From NCBI GenBank assembly GCA_018136815.1, contig CM030944.1, forward strand, positions 247,745-305,844: 58,100 bases of DNA, in the 5' to 3' direction. Both the position numbers and the translations under genes were made by a program. Within the stretch, counting starts at the first letter, position 1, and every line of letters starts with the position of its first letter. A model generated the notes under the pieces. It did no database searches. It was not told where the DNA came from and saw nothing but the letters and a program-made list of their open reading frames with translations. Shown here piece by piece: positions 37,594 through 49,200 of the stretch. Source of the stretch: Isochrysis galbana. Lineage: Eukaryota; Haptophyta; Isochrysidales; Isochrysidaceae.

Positions 37594-39530
37594 ATGTCCC
37601 CCCAGACCTTCAGGCCTCGAGAGCGCGTCCTAATCTTCCATACAATCTCCCCGACCCCCACCGCCTTTTGTGCCGCTGGCCTCGTCATCTCTCTCGCACC
37701 AATCCTCTTTTCGCCTTATGTGTGTTACGCGGGGGCACTCATCGGGTCCTTCGTCATGCTCATTCTCATTCCCAAGCAGCTTCACGCATTCCATCTCTTC
37801 GTGGTCGGATGGCTCCTGACCACTTCAGCCTTTGTGCTTGGCAACCGTGCCTACGCGCTCTGCCCAGACGAGCCGATCTCAGATGACATGGCCGCGGAGG
37901 GCACGTTCTCAACGCCCATCAAATACCTCAGTGCCGATCAAAAGACCCCCGTCGCGCCCAACTCCGACGACTCCGACGATGAAGATGCCAGCACGACGCC
38001 ACCCGTGAAGTCCAAGAAAGACCCAGGCGAAGGCTCGTCAGGAGCTGTGCGCGAGCTCTTTCGCGAGGACGGCACGTCGTCGAATGAGGTAAAAAAGAGA
38101 CGCAGCGAGCTCCTGCGGAGGAGCTTGGGGAGCTGCGCAAACTGCAGGCCGAGCTCATAGAGTGCAAGCTGCGAGAATCTCATCGTGAGCGTGAAGATGA
38201 GCGGCGCTGTTTGGAAGAGGAGAAGCGCCGAAAGCAAGCCGAGCTCGACGACCACAACCGACGCAAAGCTCAATGTGAGCGCGAAGAGCAGCAACGCCGT
38301 ATGGCAGAAGAGCTGCTCAAAGTGCAAGCCGAGCTCCAAGAGTACAAGGTACGAGAAGCTCAATGTGAGCATGAAGATGAGCATCACCGTATGGAAGGTG
38401 AGAAGCGCCGAAATCAAGCCGAGCTCGACGACCACGACCGACGCGAAGCTCAACGTAAGCTTGAAGATGAGCAACGCCGTATGGCAGAACATCTGCGCAA
38501 ACTGCAAGCCGAGCTCCAAGAGTACAAGGTACGAGGCAAGCTCGAAGACTACAATCGACGCAAAGCTCAGCGTGAGCGTGAAGAGCAGCAGCGCCTCTTG
38601 AAGATGTTTCACGAACTACAAGCCAAACTCCAAGAGTACAAGGTACGAGAAGCTCAACGTGAGCGTGAAGATGAGCGGCGCTGTTTGGACGAGGAGAAGC
38701 GCCGAAAGCAAGCCGAGCTCGACGACCACAACCGACGCGAAGCTCAACGTGAGCGCGAAGAGCAGCAGCGCCGTACGGCAGAAGAGCTGCTCAAAGTGCG
38801 AGCCGAGCTCAAGGAGCACAAGGTACGAGAAGCTCAACGTGCGCGTGAAGATGAGTGGCGCCGTTTGGAAGAGGAGAAGCGCCGAAAGCAAGCCGAGCTC
38901 GACGACCACGACCGACGCGAAACTCAACGTAAGCTTGAAGATGAGCAGCGCCGTATGGCAGAACATCTGCACGAACTGCAAGTCGAGCTCAAGGAGTACA
39001 AGGTACGAGAAGCTCAACGTGAGCATGAAGATAAGCGGCGCCGTTTGGACGAGGAGAAGCGCCGAAAGCAAGGCGAGCTCGACGACCACAACCGACGCGA
39101 AGTTCAACGTAAGCGTGAAGATGAGCTGCGCCGTATGGTAGAAGAGCTGCGCAAACTGCAAGCCGAGCTCAAGCAGTACAAGGTACGAGAAGCTCAACGT
39201 GCGCGTGAAGATGAGTGGCGCCGTTTGGAAGAGGAGAAGCGCCGAAAGCAAGCCGAGCTTGACGACCACAACCGACGCGAAGCTCAACGTAAGCTTGAAG
39301 ATGAGCGGCGCCGAATGGCAGAAGATCTGCGCAATCGGCGAGCCAAGCTCGAAAAGCACAAGATAGTTAAACCTCAACTTCCATATGACGACGAGTGGTT
39401 CAATTCGGACGAGGATTCCCGCCCTGTCGACCCCAAAGGAGTGTGCATCACAACCGGTGAGAAATGCAAGAATTGCTCACGCGGGAAGGGCTGCCGATAT
39501 GTAGGGCGACCCGGCCATCGGCAGCATTGA
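37594..39530 (+). CDS. Membrane protein with 60-residue coiled-coil repeats and Cys-rich tail
   Basis: Exon 1 is 37594-38088 (165 codons, ATG start); exon 2 is 38148-39530. A 59-nt GTAAAA...CTGCAG intron joins them in phase, for 625 residues. Exon 1 encodes about three hydrophobic segments (TAFCAAGLVISLAPILF, CYAGALIGSFVMLILI, FHLFVVGWLLTTSAFVL), then a Ser/Asp/Pro-rich linker. Exon 2 is a highly charged helix made of ~60-residue repeats (180 bp), each with EEEKRRKQAELDDHNRRE, then a REREEQQRR-type segment and AELKEYKVREAQ, strongly predicted to form a coiled coil. Repeat starts at 38641, 38821, 39001 and 39181 are exactly 180 bp apart, so they are recent copies; earlier units are partly deleted. 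The tail has five Cys (CITTGEKCKNCSRGKGC). No family recognised. A membrane-anchored rod is likely. Confidence 0.75.
38349..39360 (+). repeat. Tandem 180-bp coding repeat
   Basis: The word AGGTACGAGAAGCTCAACGT marks unit starts at 38641, 38821, 39001 and 39181, with older units near 38349 and 38529 (the interval 38529-38641 is shortened). High identity between units at the DNA level indicates recent unequal exchange or conversion. The antisense strand is also open through these units. Confidence 0.9.
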
Positions 39531-40928
39531 TCTTGATGTTAGTCGAAGCTATTAGAAGCAGTGCTTCCGAATCAGCACTCACAATGGCGAGCATTAGCTA
39601 GTTTGCAAACAGTTGGAACGCCGAGAGCGTGTACGTTCACTACAACCAGCAGCACCGTCAAGACGAAGATGCGGAGCGCCGTCACGCCCCGAACATGCCA
39701 AATCTAGTGCAATTGGGTTCCTTTGTGTGTCGTCATGCGTGCATCGTGCTACAACTCGTCTCATGCCATGGAGTCTGAGGTTGCTACTTTGCTGCAGAGG
39801 ACACGCTAAAGAGCTGGCATGACGGATTTCATCACTGAAGTGGATGTGGGATTCGAGTTGTGAGTAAGATGTCAGAAGGTTGGTCATGTTCGGACTGTCT
39901 GCAACTATCTCCTCGAGGCCGGAGTGGTTGCATTGCCTTGAGAATGACAATTCCGTCACATTTGAACGAGCAACATTTCATGTTCGCTCCGCTAACTTGC
40001 GCGCGGCCTTGGGCAATTGCAACGTCACACGCGAATCAGTAGCAGTAGCATGCTCTCTACATCCTCACCTTCTCGGCCTTTTTACCCCGCCATCATGCCC
40101 GACCTAGATCCCTCCCCACCAGCAAAATGGGGAGAAGGATAAAAATTAATCAGAAGGTTGGAATACCCCTTGCTCGAAGAACAAACGCTAGACGGGAAGA
40201 CCCCTCTCGACCAAATGGAAATCGAACAACTCACCAAAGCGATCCACGGCCAAAGAAAAGGTCATTTACTGCAACTAACCGCTACTTGCACGGCGTGAGG
40301 CAGAGTGCTAATGCTACTCCCAACTACCTTCCCTATCCAACCCCCCCCCCACCCCCCCCTTCACCCTCCCCCCTTTCCCTCCTTGGAATGCCGAAGGGGG
40401 GAGCGGTCGCGCGCACTGCTTCGACGAGGGATGCTTCTACAAACGGATTCTGTGTCTGTATGGATTCTAATTCTGCGCCCTATTCGGCTATTGGCCCAAT
40501 AACACCCACGGGTGCAGGTGAAGGATTGGCAATCCGATAGCCCAATCACTCACTCTTTTTAATCACTAGATTCCACCTTACCTAGGTGTCCACGGATTCC
40601 GCAGGGTCCCCAAACATTGGATCATGTGGTAAAGTGGTGGCATCCTCAATTGAGCAACTACAGGGCCCATGAAAGTTCCCAGATGTTTTTACTCAAAAGA
40701 TTGCTATGAGGTAGTGGCACCATGACGCTCACCACACATTGCCTGCACCGCTTAGTTGCGGGGAGCATGACTTGAGGTAGCAGCGGATGAGTACGCCGAC
40801 AGCATACGACACGCACTGGTTGGGCTTGAAGGCAATGCATCTCGTAACGATGTGGTGTCACTGCTTCGGTACACCGAGGGAAGAATCTCGATCCAGAAGG
40901 CAGCCGTGCAGCCCCACAGAGGCTGCCT
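39531..40928. other. Intergenic
   Basis: Short, unremarkable open frames on both strands. GATAGCCCAATCACTCACTC near 40537 weakly resembles the inverted-repeat core. Nothing called. Confidence 0.4.
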
Positions 40929-43830
40929 TCAAAACCACTCGCTACGCATCTCATCCACGGTGTCGTCCGATGATAGCATTACCCGCGCTAGCCCCTCCGT
41001 CTTGGGGAGCTCATGTCGAAGGAAGTAGCGCGCCGTGTGCAGCTTGCCCGCATAGAATCCGTCAGTCCCCTCGGCCGCCGCGTGCTCGGGCGCGGCGGCC
41101 GTGGCGAGGCGCACCCATTCCGAGCCGACCAGCATGTGACCCATCATTGTGAGGTAGTCGTGTGCATAGGAGAGTGCGACACTCGCGCTCGGACCCTCCG
41201 GTGCCGCATCGCCCTTGACGAGAGCTCGCGTCAGAAAGGCCGTCACCTGGTCGGCGCGATCCGCGGTTTCGTGCAGCGCGGCTGCACCTTCTGCGAGGAC
41301 GGAGGCGCCCTCCGCCGCCGCCGAGCTGCCGAGAGTGTCGAGGCGTTGCGCCTCTGCGGCCGCCGCTTCGGCCGACTCACGGACCAACGCGGTGAGCATA
41401 GCCGCGGCTCCTCGCGGCGCCTTCCGGCCGAGGAGGGTTAGGGCGTGGATACCTGCAAAGGGCGTCGGTGCGGTTGGGAACGGACGGCCGGCAAACGAGC
41501 CGCGCGGATTAGCGGGCAGAGCGTGCGAGAGATGATGACGGCTACACCTGCAGTTCCTTCATGAATCATGTTGAGCCGGTTATCCCGGTACAGCTGCTCG
41601 GCGGGGTAGTCACGGACGTAGCCTGCGCCTCCCAGCACCTAAACGTTTGGCCGCATGGGAGGGGGGCGGGTCTGGAGCGTAATATGCGGTAGCAGCCACA
41701 TGGCGGCGTTGCAAGTAGAGAGGTCGTGCCACCTGGATGGCCAGCTTGTTTGCTTCAAGGCACCACTCAGACGGCCACGACTTGACGATTTCGAGCATAG
41801 CGTCCAGCGTGGCCCCCGCGGCGGCGTCGCCACCCATCTGCATGTCACAGGGTGTGCTGGGACCTTGGAAGCTGGGGGTGGAAGGGCGAGGCCCGGGCCT
41901 AGGGAAGATGTGGCGACGCGTTGGGGCAGGCGCACCTTGCGCTCGTGGAGCGAGCTAGCGTGCATGCACAGCGCGAAGCCGCCCTCGGAGTATGCCTTTT
42001 GCTGTAGCAGCATCCTCTTCACGTCGGCGTACTCGATGATGCGTTTGCCCCCCTCGTGAAGCGAATTCGCGCGGGGTGCGTCACTCGTACGCCGCCAAGG
42101 AGTTTCGAGGGGCGCCTAGCAGCTCCACCGGCGACGCACCTGCTCCCTCTCCTCTGCGTAGAGGAGAGATTCGTTGAAGCCTCTCTTGCCGAGGGCGGCC
42201 GCCGACAAACCAACCTGGAGGGGGCGCGGAGCGCACGCGGCTCAGCGAAGTCGAGAGGCCGCCCCGGCTACGCGTTAGGCAGCGCCAATGCCGCACCTCG
42301 ATCCGCATTGCGTTCATCATCAGGAACATAGCCTGCCGCAATGGCGCGGTAGGACGATGGCACACACGGTGAGAGAATCGGGCATCGATGGCGTGCGGAC
42401 GCCGCACACCGCTGTCACGATCTTGACCACACGCCATATCCGACCGCGGGTGCACCGCCTCACCTGCAGCCCCTCGTGTGGCTTGCCGACGAGGTACCCG
42501 ACGGCACCGCCCGTATTACTGCCGAGGCTCCATGCGCAGTTTGGCAAGGCACGGTGCCCCATCTTCTTATTCAAGGAAACCACCTGTGCAACGCGAGGCG
42601 AGGCGGCATCAGTGCCCTTGCAACCATGGAATGTAAATGCGAGGCATATGCGATTTGGGCTGTGAGGACGCACTGCCGCGCCGTGCCGCGTGCGCTCCGC
42701 CCCCGCCGGGGGCGCGGGCTGGCTCGCCTCGACGTCGTTCTTCTGTCCGCTGGGCAGCACGTTTGGCACAAGGAAGAGCGAGATGCCACGCGCGCCCGGG
42801 GACGTCTCCGGGGAGTCGATCCTCGCAAGTAGCATGTGCAGCGTGTTGCCCCGGACCTGCAAGGTGGGTGCGGAACGTCGCGGGCTTGGCGGTTGGGGCG
42901 AGCCTTCGCGGCGCGGGCGCAGGTCCGGAGAGAGCAGCGCGCCGCGCCGGCGAGGCACGTGCTCACGTCGTGGAAGGCGCCGCTCGTCCACATCTTGTCG
43001 CCGCGAATGCTCCACTCCTCGCCGAGCTCCGCGCCGAGCAGCGGTGTCTCACGCTTGCGAGCTGTCGTGCGGATCGCGGCGAGCGACGAGCCGGCGTGCG
43101 GCTCGGAGAGCGCCATTGTGCCGATGACATCACCCGCGCGCATCGCCGCCAAGTACTGGCGCTTCAGCGCGTCCGAACCATGCGCCTCGAGCAGGTCGGC
43201 CGCGCACCGCGTGAGCACGGCGAACCCAATCGGGTTGGATGAGAAGGCTCCGCCCAGAATGAAGTTGACTGCGCACTGGACCGGAAACGAGAGGCCGAGC
43301 TCGGCCATCTGGCCAAAGCCGCGCTCGCAGAAGGCATCGTAGAGTCCGCGCGTCAACGGGTGTACGGCGACGGTAGGGCGTCCGTCCTCGCTCTCTTCCG
43401 CCGGCCGCAGAATGGGCGGCTCCCTGTCGAGCAGTGGGTCCACATGCGCCCACTCCGCCACGAAGCTCTCTGCCGAGTCGAGCACGGCGCGCGCCTCAGC
43501 TACAGCGTGCTCACGGTCATCATCCACCCGCGCCGAGTCATCCCCGTCGCCCTTGCACTCCTCCTCCCCCTCCTTCCCGCTGGGAGAGAGCCCCTGGCCC
43601 TCGGTAGCCCTCTTCCACCGTCGAGAAGCCCCTCTCTCCCTCGCCTTCGGCTCGTCGTGGCACGAGGCTCTCCCAGGGAGAAGCTGGAAGAGGACGAAGT
43701 CAATATCGCGTCGGTCAAGGAGCCTGCTCACACCAGCACGTGTGCACACCGACAACCTACCGCCAGAGCACGCTGCACGCCGCTGTAAGCGCAGCAACGC
43801 CGCCGTCGCCGACGACAGAGCGCTCCGCAT
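40929..43830 (-). CDS. Acyl-CoA dehydrogenase, long form (DmdC-like)
   Basis: Nine exons: 42967-43830, 42734-42856, 42464-42583, 42297-42332, 42140-42214, 41936-42052, 41733-41837, 41548-41638 and 40929-41452. Every junction is GT-AG and the total is 684 codons in phase. The Arg-rich start (MRSALSSATAALLRLQRR) looks like a mitochondrial presequence. Family landmarks: RDIDFVLFQLL; the flavin/substrate motif MALSEPHAGSSL at ~238; WSIRGDKMWTSGAF at ~273; KMGHRALPNCAWSLG; MMNAMRIEVG; WPSEWCLEANKLAIQVLGGAGYVRDYP; and RLNMIHEGTAG at ~500. A helical C-terminal domain (~175 residues) follows, typical of ~600-residue dehydrogenases such as 3-methylmercaptopropionyl-CoA dehydrogenase. It oxidises an acyl-CoA with FAD as cofactor. 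The exact substrate is uncertain. A ~50-residue charged insertion after residue ~50 is atypical and might hide an intron. Confidence 0.9.
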
Positions 43831-45199
43831 CGTCGGGGGCCACGAACGAAACAACAAAAATGGCTCCCGTGAAGCCACTGTGAAATGGACAAAAATGGTG
43901 TGTACTCTATTCGGGGGGTTTTGAGTTTTGAGAGTGTTTCACTCGAGTTTCACTCCGAGTTTGACGTCAAACGGCGAGGTGAAACATTGGTGAAAGCAGG
44001 TTTGTTTGTCTACGCCCACTGGGCTCGTAGGAGAACTCTAGTTGGGTTTTCCTACAAGTTTTTCTTTCTCCCTCGCGAGCGATGGCGGTGCGCTTGCTTG
44101 CGTGCGGCCCGTGGGCGCCAAGGGATGTGGGTCAGGCCAAGCACAGGCCGCGGGTGTGCCGCGCGAGTCCGTTCGCCTGCACCTGAACCAACCTGACCCA
44201 CTCCATCACTCTCGCCCACACCCCACCAACGCCGGCCGATGCGGACGACGCGAGCAAGAAGTGGCGCATGGACTGGACAGAGCTGCGCAAGATCGCGCTG
44301 ATCGCGCTCCTCAAGCAGGTGATTGACTGCGGCCCAAAGGCCTTCAAGACATTCAAGGACGGGAACTCCCAGGACGGGGACGAGCACACGCAGGCGCACG
44401 CTTGGACGAACAAGACGGACGGCATCCTCACCCTCACTTTGCTGGACGAGAATTTCAGAGAGTTCGGAGACGTATTGTCGCATTCGCAGATCGACCTCGT
44501 TCGCGCCCTTCGACTATACTCGTTAGTCGTTCTATTCGCCACTCGTTACTCGTACCTCGTTACTCGCTCCTTGCCTGGTTGCGCCTCCTTGTAGCCTGTG
44601 CAACCTGACTTCCAAGCCCAAGCCTGGTCCTTGTGCTTTGCGATCGCCTGGGTCCCTCCTTGCCCTCGTTCTTCCCCGCGCTCGTCCTCGTTCTCGTCGC
44701 AGGTGTTCGCCGTTGTCCGTTGTGGGTTTTCTTCCACGAGCGCGCCCGCGCGGGAAGGCGTTCCTGCGTCCGGACACGGGCAAGCGGGCGAAGTGGAGTG
44801 TGAGGCACGCACACCTTCTCTCACTCTCACCGAGCATCACCCTCTCCGTCCGTGCTGTTCTCTCGCAGGCTCGCAGGAAGGGGCTCGCCTTTACACCCAA
44901 GGAAAGGAGCAACGAGAACCTGTGGAAGTTGATCATCCTACGGAGATGGAGGAGACCAAGTCGGAAAAGTTCACGGAGTACGAGCAGCTCGTCGGTCGCG
45001 GAGATGTTGAAGGTGGCGAACGACGAGGCCTCTCGCAACAAGATAGAAAGCTCCCAATACACCCAGCAAGCACATATCCGGGTAAGTAAGGGTAGGCCAA
45101 AATATCCAATATCCACGATTTTTCGCCCAAATACAAATATCCACTGGACTTATCGGCCCAAACAAATATCTCAAGACTCAAGAAATATCAATAGATCTC
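43831..45199. other. Intergenic with a possible orphan exon
   Basis: A plus-strand stretch at about 44215-44510 reads DASKKWRMDWTELRKI, then ALIALLKQVIDCGPKAF, then NKTDGILTLTLLDENFREF. It looks like real protein but has no known family, and no continuing exon was established, so it may be a gene fragment. 45048-45085 (AGCTCCCAATACACCCAGCA...) resembles 57555-57590, and 45095-45190 has repeated AAATATC words. Confidence 0.35.
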
Positions 45200-46017
45200 T
45201 CGCTTTTTCGCGTCGAGGCTACCGCCTGACTTGCCGCTTTTGCGGTATAGCCCCCGAAAGCTCCTCCTATATAGCCTCGTGCATCGCGACGGAGCGACGG
45301 AGCCCATCTTCGAATTCATAGAGGGGCTTCTAGGGATAAACCTTGGGCCGGGCTCTGAGATAGCCCAACGTCTCTTTTGCTACCAAGTAGACAGACCGCA
45401 TCCCTCCTCGGGATACTTGGGTATCCTGGCGTGGAGGTACATCCTCACGGACTTTTACAACATTCAGTACGGCAACGCGGACGGTAGGTCCGTTAGTTAG
45501 GTCGATCTTAAAAGCGATCCTTACGAGATACCACCTAATTAGTAACGGCGAAGGTTGGGTTCTTTCAAAGATAAAAAAACAACGCGAAAACATGGGGCTA
45601 CACGCCCCGAGCAATAAACATATTCGGAAAATGATAAGCCCTCTGTACACCGTAGACAAGGATTTCAACCTAGGAACATCAGAAGACTTCTTGCAGGCGG
45701 CGAGGGGTATGGATATATGGAACATCACCTAGGGTAGCTAAATCTCTTAATAGAAACCACAGCGGATATCAATAAAGAGCCTACGTTGTATAAGGGAGGG
45801 AAACCCGAGTCGAAACTAGATCAAGGGGCGAACCACAGTCTCCCGCCCCCTTCTCTCCAACTCCTGGTCGAAGCAGCGCGCGCGGCCTCCCCGGAACCAG
45901 CTTCTCCGCTTTAGAGGGGGGTGTTATGGGTTAATTAAGGTTGGGCAGTAGGGAGGTACATTAGCACACTGCCTCAAGCCGCACGCGTAGCGGGGATTTC
46001 TAAGAAGATTTTTTTTA
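45200..46017 (+). mobile_element. 5'-truncated LINE 3' end
   Basis: Aligns by eye with 54575-55398: the zinc motif CRFCGIAPESS, FEFIEGLLGI, the Q-VDRPHPSSGYLGILAWRYILTDFY segment, then the 3' UTR through GCCGCACGCGTAGCGGGG and a final T-run near 46009-46017. The reading frame has a small insertion after the zinc motif and stops, so it is inactive. No target duplication was identified. Confidence 0.8.
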
Positions 46018-46222
46018 TTTGTAGGCATCTTCAAGAGTTTTTTTTTCATATTGGCCGGCTTGGGCCAACAATAAGCAAATAAGTAGGGCGGGTGCGAAAA
46101 CAGACGTGGTTGGTCCACGGAACGGCGCGACAGCCCTCCAAGGACTGTGCGGCCCGATGGCCCGACCCCGCGACTCCTTGTATGTGGCGTAGCCGAGGAG
46201 AACAAACAATCACACGCCTTGC

Positions 46223-49200
46223 TCATTCTTCCGCGCCAAAGGCAACATGGTTGCCGTCTGCACCGTTGGTGATTTGCACGCCCTCCGCCGCCAAGCGGCG
46301 GATGAGTCGTGCCTCGAGCGCCCTAGCCGCGCTCTTGCCACCTGGCACGTTCCACGCGAAAAGCGCAGCCGGCTGCCGCTTTGCGCGATGTGCCCGCCAT
46401 CGCGACTCGAGGTTGTCCGTCTCGCCGACGTACCAGCAACCGCCCTCATATTCCGGCAGCTCCGATGCGAGCAAGTACACGTACGAGGCCGTCAGAGCAG
46501 ACGGCGGCGGGACTTGATGCGGCAGGAGCGTCAGTTCTGGCTCACGCCCGCCGAGGATGGACGTCGCCATCTCCACCGCGCTAGTGAGTCGCCGCGCCTC
46601 AACGCCGCCGCCCGCACGCTTGCCGGCACGCTCGGCCGCGACGGCGTTCGCCCCGGCGTAAGCCTCGACAGGCGGCGAATCGGCTAGAATCTCCGCGGCG
46701 CGAGTCACAACGTCCCAAGGCACACCGGCGACTCGCGCAGCGTGCAACGCGAGCGAGTCGTTGCACGCGCCCTCACGTAGCTTGTAACTCATGGTGACCT
46801 GACCGGAGTCCGTGTCAACCGACACGTCCATCGTAACCCGGCGCAGACCGGGTAGCCTCTCCTCCGGCGAGGCGGCTAGCACAGCCTCCATCTCATGTAG
46901 ATGCGTGGCAAAGATGGCGCCCATGCGCTTCTGCGAGAGCCACTCGAGAAGGGCCACAGCGAGTGCGGAGCCCTCACGCGCCGACGTGCCCCGGCCAAGC
47001 TCGTCGAGCATGATGAGCGAGCGCGGCGTGCACTCCGACGCCATGATGGCCACGTCGTCCATTTCTTGTGCGAACGAGGATCGGCCCTCGGACGGCACAT
47101 CGTACGACGCGGTGCGCAGAAAGAAGGTGTCGTACCGAGGTATGGCACTGCGCGCGAGGGCGGAGGGCCTCGCTCAAGGGCGGAGAGCGCGCGCGTTGGC
47201 TCAACGTAGGTGCGTGTGCGTTGGGTGCGTGAGCGCAGCACCTTTCCGCTTCAAGTGGCGCAAAGAGTCCGATGTTGGCGAGGAGAGCTGACGCCAGTGT
47301 GGCACGCAACAGGGACGATTTGCCCGCCATGTTAGGGGCGGTGAGCAGCCAGAGACCTTGCCAGTCGAAGCTGTTGGGCGTGGCGCTCGCCTTATCAAGC
47401 CAATAGGGCCAGCAGCCAACTGCGCAACTGTTTGGCGGGTGGGGCGCCACAACGGGTCGATGGAAGAAGCACGGGGGTGGGGGGCGACGCCGGCGGGCGG
47501 GCGCTCCCTAGCGCTGGCACTTGCCGACCGGGCTAGAGCATGTGGCAATTCCGCTAGGCGCATGCGGGCTACCGCAGCATCGCCGGTGGCATTCGGGGCC
47601 CTCCTCACTCACAGCGTTCTATTCTCAGACTCGACGGCGCGGAGATGCGGCAGGCTCCATCGTTTGAGTATGGCGCACCCCACGTGCGCGGCAAGGGTGT
47701 TGAAGATGAGCGCCCAGTGGGCCGCGGCCGTGAGCTCCGGAAGCAGAGATTCGAGGCGGCCGCACAGCGCCTGTGCATGCACCACGTAGGGTGTGAGCGC
47801 TAGTGGGACGCCGCGTATGGGGCCACCTGTGCCGTGCACCAGCTCCATCCCCCTTCCGGGACCACTAGCCCCTCTCCCAGTGGCCCAGCCCACACCTGCA
47901 TTTCTCTTCGCACCGCCGCCTCCATCTCATCGCACGCCCTAAGGTATCGAAGCCTAGCTTCTCGCACACGCGGCGTCGTGTATCGCCCCTCAAGCTTCCG
48001 CCCAAGGCGATCGCGAGCCGTCTCAAGAACGGCCATGCCATCTGGATTCGGCGACCTCAGCCGCCTTGTCGACGCCTGGCCGGCAGGCGGCACCTGCTTC
48101 TCGACCGCCATATTCGCCTTGGAGCGAGCAGAGGCCTTGGGAACCGAAATTCGTTGGAAAAAGACGTCATTATCCCGAGCCGCGTGAACCACGGTGTAGC
48201 CGTCGGGAAGCTCGGCTGAAAGGGCTTCTGCAAGGGCGACGGTGGCGATCGCGAGCTCCTCCTCCTCGGAGGGGGCGCGCCCGCGCTGCAAAAGCCCTTT
48301 GAACGACACCTCATTCGCATCGACAAAACCGCTTGGTAGTAGCCAAGCGCCGGGATCGGACACGGCCGGCTCGCCCGTCACCGACATCAGGTCGGCCGAC
48401 TCGTCCCCTTCGACCACATCATCGTCGGAGGCGAGCGCGGTCAACCCCAGCTTCGGGTCATTTGCGCCCTCGAGGAAGAGCCGCAATGACAAGAGGGAGT
48501 CGATGTCGTGCCTTGCCTCCGATGAAGCGGCCGCAAGCGCCTCAGCTGTCAGGGGAAAAGGCTCGCCCGCCTCCTCCGCTGCGATGTTAAGCACGGCGCA
48601 GTTCACCTCAGCGAGTGAGGGCTGACGCATTGCTGCCTCAACCGCCTCCAGCATGGCGCTCAGGTCTGCGAAAAAATGCGGGTTGGCTTGGCGCGCTTGC
48701 AGTAGCCGCGATAATTTTCCGACTGGCACGGGCCGCAGTAGCGGCAAGGGGGCGGTCGCGGCCGCCAGTTCTCGGCAAGCGGTGCGGACCGAGTCGGCGA
48801 TGAAGGGGCGTGGAGGGAGGAGGAGCCAGCGCCGAAGAAGCGCGACTGAATCAGCCGCCGCATGGCGTGGGAGCAAGCTGCGAGGGAGGTCCGGAATGCC
48901 TGCAAACGACGAGAGTGACTGCGTCTTAGAAGGGGGGAGTTGAACCGCGCTCGTTGGGGCCGAGGCGTGGGGGGAAGTCGAACGTAGCACACTCGGCGAA
49001 CGCGTCCCTGCCTGTGTTTCAGCGGTATAGCGGTCTCACTCATCCGGCGGCTGAACTCGGCGTCATTGCATTCGCCATGCACTATCGCTACCTTGACTCA
49101 CCTGCAGTTGGCAGAAGCCCCACCTGCGAGGCGGTCGGCACATATATTGGCCGAGGTGCCGCAGCCAGCCCTTCGCCGCGCTCGGCCACCATAGCGAAGG

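Noticed and set aside
38089..38105. A 17-nt GTAAAAAAGAGACGCAG intron that would also fix the frame
   Set aside because: Too short for a spliceosomal intron in this gene set; the 59-nt alternative or an indel is more credible.
38616..39377. 253-codon minus-strand open frame rich in Leu/Val/Phe, looking like a repeated membrane protein
   Set aside because: It is the antisense shadow of the 180-bp coiled-coil repeats; biased codons of a Glu/Lys/Arg/Leu repeat keep the reverse strand open.
43831..43878. Upstream start of the acyl-CoA dehydrogenase at 43878
   Set aside because: The codon is GTG; the ATG at 43830 begins a typical targeting sequence.
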